Part shown: piece by piece, positions 60,554 to 64,000 of the stretch
Position numbering within the stretch: position 1 is the stretch's first letter
Layout: each line of letters begins with the position of its first letter
Assembly (NCBI RefSeq): GCF_001613085.1
Contig: NZ_BDBR01000008.1
Location: 124,001 to 188,000, forward strand
DNA from: Nocardia salmonicida NBRC 13393
GTDB taxonomy: Bacteria > Actinomycetota > Actinomycetes > Mycobacteriales > Mycobacteriaceae
Direction: 5' to 3'
Length of the DNA stretch: 64,000 bases
Made by a program: the position numbers and the translations under genes
Notes under the pieces: generated by a model
The model's input: the letters and a program-made list of their open reading frames with translations, nothing else
What the model was told of the DNA's origin: nothing
Databases searched by the model: none

Positions 60554-61519
60554 TCAGCCGGGCACGTACCCGAGCGTCTTGTCGACAACGTTGTCCAGCG
60601 GCAGACCGGCTGCCCACCTGCCGAAATTGTCGGTGAATGCGCGGACGATCTCGGTGCGCCAGCCGTGGAAATCGCCCGAATTGTGTGGCGTGAGCACCAC
60701 GTTCGGCAGATCCCACAGCGGATGACCGGCAGGTAGCGGCTCCGGGTCAACCACGTCCAATGCGGCCGCGGCGATCGAACCGTTGCCGAGCGCGGCGACG
60801 AGATCGTCGGTAACCACTAGTTCCCCGCGTCCGACATTGACAAACCTCGCATGCGGTTTCATCGCCGCGAACGCGGCGGCGTCGAACATGTGTCTGGTCT
60901 CGGCGGTGAGTGGCGCGATCGCGATCACGTAGTCGGCACCGGGCAGTTCGGCATGCAGATCGTCGCCGACGGTGCCGAAATCCGGGTCGCCGGTGCGGGC
61001 GCGACGTCCTACCGCGCGCACCGTCATCCCGGTGGCGCGCAACAATCGCGCGATGGTCCGGCCGATCGAACCGGTGCCGACGATCAGCGCCGTCGCCCCG
61101 GCCACGCGTTCGGATTCGCGGTGGCGCCACTCGTGCCGCTGCTGCAGCCGGATCGATCCGGGGAGGTCCTTGGCGAACGAGATGATCTGTCCGAGAACGT
61201 ATTCGGCGATCGCGGTATCGAAGACATTGCGGGTATTGGTGACCACCACATCGGAGGCGCGCAGTGGCGGGAACATCACCGGGTCCACGCCGACGCCGCC
61301 CATGTGCAGCCAGCGCAGGCGATCGGCGCTGTGCCACGCACCGGGTACGGCGCGAGTCTGGAAGTCGTAGACGAACAGCACATCGGCGCCGCGCAGCGCA
61401 TCGGCGAGCCCGTCGGCCTCGGTGTAGCGCACGTCGGCGCGCTCGGCAACGGGGGCCATGAGGTCCGATTCGGGCACGCTGTCACGATGTAGGACGGTGA
61501 CAATCGGCCCGTTTTCCAC
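60554..61519 (-). CDS. D-2-hydroxyacid dehydrogenase
   Basis: 321 residues, GTG start. NAD loop VGTGSIGRTIARLL; catalytic Arg in VNVGRGELV, Glu in VVDPEPLP and His in TPHNSGD (replacing the more common TPHxAG/TPHVAG). It interconverts a 2-oxo acid and a D-2-hydroxy acid. It has a near-ideal promoter with the GntR operator over its -35 and no leader. Confidence 0.85.
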   Translation of the reverse strand: MENGPIVTVLHRDSVPESDLMAPVAERADVRYTEADGLADALRGADVLFVYDFQTRAVPGAWHSADRLRWLHMGGVGVDPVMFPPLRASDVVVTNTRNVFDTAIAEYVLGQIISFAKDLPGSIRLQQRHEWRHRESERVAGATALIVGTGSIGRTIARLLRATGMTVRAVGRRARTGDPDFGTVGDDLHAELPGADYVIAIAPLTAETRHMFDAAAFAAMKPHARFVNVGRGELVVTDDLVAALGNGSIAAAALDVVDPEPLPAGHPLWDLPNVVLTPHNSGDFHGWRTEIVRAFTDNFGRWAAGLPLDNVVDKTLGYVPG

Positions 61520-61520
61520 A

Positions 61521-61566
61521 TTGACACCGTACGATCAGATCGTATGATTGTCAACAATCCGATCGT
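61521..61566. promoter_or_regulatory. Interlocked divergent promoters with GntR operator
   Basis: Minus strand: TTGACA (61554-61549), 17-bp spacer, TACGGT (61531-61526), then the GTG start 6 nt on. Plus strand: TTGACA (61521-61526), 16-bp spacer, TATGAT (61543-61548). ATTGTCAACAAT (61547-61558) overlaps the minus -35 and the plus -10 and start. A second palindrome, ACGATC-A-GATCGT (61531-61543), fills the shared spacer. Confidence 0.75.
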
Positions 61567-61605
61567 GTTCGGAGGTCTGCCCGGCTGAGCGCGAGAGGGG
61601 CCGCA

Positions 61606-62346
61606 GTGGAGTTCAGCTTCCCGGACATCGAGGGGCCGGTTGCCCAACGAGGCATCGGCGTGATCGCGCCGTTCGACCTTGCCCTCGAACGGGAATTATG
61701 GCGGTGGGCTCCCCTGGAGGTGAGTCTGCACCTGGCCCGCACCCCCTATGAACCGGTACCGGTGTCGCTGGCCATGGCCGAACTGGTGTCCAATCCACTG
61801 CACCTCACCGCGGCGACGCACGACGTGCTGCACGTGGAGCCGGAAGTCGTGGCCTACCTGTGTACGTCGGGCAGCTTCATCAACGGCCTGGCCTACGAAC
61901 GGTCCCTGCGGGAAGCGATCTGCCTGGCGGGCGCACCCGACGCGGTGACCACCTCGGGCGCCCTGGTGGAAGCGATCAAGCACCTCAACATCACCCGCAT
62001 GTCGGTGATCACGCCCTACGACGAGATCCTCACCGGCAAACTGCACGAGTTCCTCGACGAAGCGGGTTGCACGACGATCAAGTCCGATCACCTCGGGCTC
62101 GGCGGCGGTATCTGGAAGGTCAACTACCGCACCATCGCCGAGCGGATTCTCGGCGCCGACGATCCGCGCTCCGAAGCGATCTTCGTCAGCTGCACCAACC
62201 TGCCGACCTACGACGTGATCGAGCCACTCGAACAGGCACTCGGCAAACCCGTCCTCACCGCCAATCAACTGACCATGTGGGCCTGCCTCGGCCGGATGAA
62301 ACTGCCCATGATGGGCCCGGGGAAGTGGCTCGTCAATGTCTTCTGA
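61606..62346 (+). CDS. Maleate isomerase/Asp-Glu racemase superfamily protein A
   Basis: 246 residues, GTG start. Two catalytic-type cysteines are present: YLCTSGSFING and VSCTNLPTYDVIEPLE. This arrangement is shared by maleate isomerase and arylmalonate decarboxylase relatives. The rest (KPVLTANQLTMW) fits the family. A likely reaction is cis-trans isomerisation of a dicarboxylate or decarboxylation of a malonate. It is followed by a paralogue that lacks the second Cys. Confidence 0.83.
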   Translation: MEFSFPDIEGPVAQRGIGVIAPFDLALERELWRWAPLEVSLHLARTPYEPVPVSLAMAELVSNPLHLTAATHDVLHVEPEVVAYLCTSGSFINGLAYERSLREAICLAGAPDAVTTSGALVEAIKHLNITRMSVITPYDEILTGKLHEFLDEAGCTTIKSDHLGLGGGIWKVNYRTIAERILGADDPRSEAIFVSCTNLPTYDVIEPLEQALGKPVLTANQLTMWACLGRMKLPMMGPGKWLVNVF

Positions 62347-62374
62347 CGGCTCAATGTCTTCTGAACGGAGCGAG

Positions 62375-63106
62375 ATGCACACGCCGACAATCGGATTCAT
62401 CTACCCCGACCACGCCGCCGAAGACGACTACCCCCGCGCGGCGGCCCTGCTCGACGCCGCCTTGCCGGTGGCCCACATCTACGGCACCGATCTGCACGCC
62501 GTCCCCGAACTGCTCGATCTGGGCAGCCCGGAGAAGCTGAGCCACGGCGCGGCGCTGCTCGCCCCCGAGGCACCGGCCGTCGTCGTCTGGGCCTGCACCT
62601 CGGGCAGTTTCGTCTACGGGCCCGAAGGCGCCCGTGGTCAGGTCGAGCGCCTTGCCGAGGCGGCCGGAGTGCCCGCCTCCAGTACGAGTTTCGCGTTCGT
62701 CGAAGCGGCGCGGGCGCTCGGTGTGCGACGGGTGGCCGTCGTCGCGAGTTACCCCGAGGACGTGGCGAAGTTGTTCGTCGAGTTCCTCGCCGACGCGGGG
62801 ATCGAGGTGGTATCGATGTCGAGCGCGGGCATCGACACCGCCGCGGAGGTCGGCACCCTCACACCGGACCAGGTCCTGACCCTGGCCGTCGCCAACGATC
62901 ACCCCGACGCCCAGGCGCTGCTCATCCCGGATACGGCCATGCATACTCTCGAGGTGCTTCCTACACTCGAAGCCGCGCTCGGCAAGCCGGTGCTGACGGC
63001 GAACCAGGTCACCATCTGGGAAGGGTTGCGACTGGCCGGGGTCACCCCGTTCGTCCCCGCGCTCGGCGCGTTATTCGCGGAGGGGAGTCGGCATGTCGAT
63101 CATTGA
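62375..63106 (+). CDS. Maleate isomerase/Asp-Glu racemase superfamily protein B (one Cys replaced)
   Basis: 243 residues from ATG at 62375, which has GGAG 4 nt upstream; earlier in-frame ATGs at 62336 and 62354 lie in a small duplication. It has the first Cys (WACTSGSFVYG), but the second Cys of the family is Asp (LLIPDTAMHTLEVLP, followed by the same KPVLTANQ). It may partner with protein A, act differently or be a decarboxylase using one Cys. It overlaps gntR by 14 nt. Confidence 0.8.
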   Translation: MHTPTIGFIYPDHAAEDDYPRAAALLDAALPVAHIYGTDLHAVPELLDLGSPEKLSHGAALLAPEAPAVVVWACTSGSFVYGPEGARGQVERLAEAAGVPASSTSFAFVEAARALGVRRVAVVASYPEDVAKLFVEFLADAGIEVVSMSSAGIDTAAEVGTLTPDQVLTLAVANDHPDAQALLIPDTAMHTLEVLPTLEAALGKPVLTANQVTIWEGLRLAGVTPFVPALGALFAEGSRHVDH

Positions 63107-63749
63107 TTTCGAGCCCGTCAACCAGCAGTCCACCGCGGAGATGATCGCCGACCGGCTGCGCGAGGCGATCATGCGCGGTGCGCTCGGCCCCGGCGCCCAA
63201 CTCGGTGAGGCCGATCTGGCGACCAGTTTCGGCGTCTCGCGCGGACCCGTGCGCGAGGCCATGCAACGCCTCGTCCAGGAGGGCCTGCTGTTCAGCATCC
63301 GCAACCGCGGCATCTTCGTCATCGAACTCACCACCGACGACGTCGTCGACATCTACCGCGCCCGCACCGCGCTGGAAGGCGGCGCGCTCGACCTCATCCT
63401 CGACGGTCGCCGCGAGATCGCCTATGCCGCACTGCAATCCAGCGTCGCCGCCATGCGAATCGCCGCCGAAGTGGGTGACGCACCCGGTGTCTCCGACGCC
63501 GACCAGGCCTTCCACGAAGCCCTCGTCACCGCCGCGAACAGCCCACGCCTCGTCCGCGCCGCCCGCACCCTGCTCATCGAAACTCGCATGTGCCTCGGCG
63601 CCCTCCAGACCACCTACCCCGACCTGCGCGAACAAGCCCGCGAACACGTCGAACTCCACGAGGCGATCGGCACCGGTTCACCCGAGCGTGCGCGCGCCCT
63701 TCTCGTGGAACACATGGACGACGCGGTCCGCCGCCTGGGCGACCGCTAG
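63093..63749 (+). CDS. GntR-family regulator (FCD subfamily)
   Basis: 218 residues. N-terminal winged helix (ADRLREAIMRGALGPGAQLGEADLATSFGVSRGPVREAMQRLVQEGLL) followed by an all-helical FCD ligand-binding domain (VDIYRARTALEGGAL; metal ligands Asp/His in DQAFHEALV and HVELHEAI). FCD regulators respond to organic acids. It is the likely regulator of the two operator sites at 57188 and 61547 and of its own operon. Confidence 0.9.
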   Translation: MSIIDFEPVNQQSTAEMIADRLREAIMRGALGPGAQLGEADLATSFGVSRGPVREAMQRLVQEGLLFSIRNRGIFVIELTTDDVVDIYRARTALEGGALDLILDGRREIAYAALQSSVAAMRIAAEVGDAPGVSDADQAFHEALVTAANSPRLVRAARTLLIETRMCLGALQTTYPDLREQAREHVELHEAIGTGSPERARALLVEHMDDAVRRLGDR

Positions 63750-63822
63750 CGGAGGTGCACGGGCTGCGCCTCGGGGCAGAATGGACCCGGTACGGACATC
63801 CCGACTCGCACCAGGAGTTCTC

Positions 63823-64000
63823 GTGGACAGCGAACAGCGGACACGCGCGCAGGCCTTTGTCGATCTACACCGCGCGGGTTGCTTCCTGTTGCCGAATGCC
63901 TGGGACGCGGGCAGCGCGCGGATGCTCGAGTCGGTGGGATTCCCGGCGATCGCCACCACCAGCGCGGGCGTCGCGTTCTCCTTCGGTCGTCCCGATCACG
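63823..64000 (+). CDS. Isocitrate lyase/PEP mutase-superfamily enzyme, N-terminus (cut by window end)
   Basis: 59 visible codons from GTG at 63823 (AGGAG 6 nt upstream; in-frame ATG at 63781 has no site). The sequence FLLPNAWDAGSARMLESVGFPAIATTSAGVAFSFGRPDH is the start of the ICL/PEPM family (oxaloacetate decarboxylase or methylisocitrate lyase-like). It begins 73 bp after gntR, so it may belong to the same cluster. The rest is outside the window. Confidence 0.85.
   Translation, partial: MDSEQRTRAQAFVDLHRAGCFLLPNAWDAGSARMLESVGFPAIATTSAGVAFSFGRPDH

Overview
The window is high-GC actinomycete DNA, most likely Nocardia or a close mycolate-producing relative. Two things point there. First, the gene order follows, from memory, the Mycobacterium tuberculosis block Rv1454c to Rv1488: qor-like, Rv1455-like, ctaA, two ABC genes, mptB, sufRBDCSUT, ABC-F, small HTH, acnR-acn, Rv1476-like, rip, moxR-DUF58-VWA, fabG1-inhA-hemH, Rv1486c-like, nfeD and stomatin. 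Second, mycolic-acid (fabG1-inhA), lipomannan (mptB) and MMPL genes are present. Species assignment is an inference.

Layout. 1-6.4 kb: end of a TetR-type regulator, quinone oxidoreductase, heme A synthase, ABC exporter, mannosyltransferase. 6.5-9.8 kb: an inserted cassette of visibly lower GC, with a WXG/ESX-like protein carrying a YxxxD signal, a proline-tailed partner, a membrane protein and a DUF3558 lipoprotein; a zinc-finger rhomboid follows. 11.1-17.5 kb: complete SUF Fe-S assembly operon led by sufR, with a SufR-type operator over its start. 17.6-30.6 kb: accessory block with two DUF4189 secreted proteins, TetR and PucR regulators, NADAR enzyme, MetNIQ-type importer, GNAT, Ku, an orphan lycopene cyclase, MMPL transporter and SDR. 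30.7-36.7 kb: ABC-F, small HTH, an ATP-grasp gene paired with a possible graspetide precursor, thioesterase, cupin/MarR pair, AcnR. 36.8-53 kb: aconitase, cell-wall hydrolase, MoxR cluster, fabG1-inhA-hemH, small membrane proteins and lipoproteins, NfeD/stomatin. 53-54.3 kb: MoeA-like.

54.5-64 kb: a catabolic cluster that looks like one regulon. It holds a tartrate/isopropylmalate-type dehydrogenase, aldehyde dehydrogenase, class III aminotransferase, DUF3830 protein, amidase, D-2-hydroxyacid dehydrogenase, two Asp/Glu racemase-maleate isomerase-like proteins, a GntR regulator and the start of a PEP mutase/isocitrate lyase-type enzyme. The same 16-bp sequence lies in both divergent intergenic regions (57188 and 61547) and contains ATTGT-N2-ACAAT, a good GntR operator candidate. 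At 61.5 kb it sits in two interlocked divergent promoters. The substrate is unknown; this cluster and the ATP-grasp pair are the best candidates for undescribed biology.

Many starts (1416, 2825, 6397, 30543, 35481, 45529, 50243, 51287, 61519) have a TANNNT hexamer 6-8 nt upstream and no ribosome-binding site in between, so leaderless transcription appears common. No tRNA, rRNA, CRISPR array or insertion sequence was seen.
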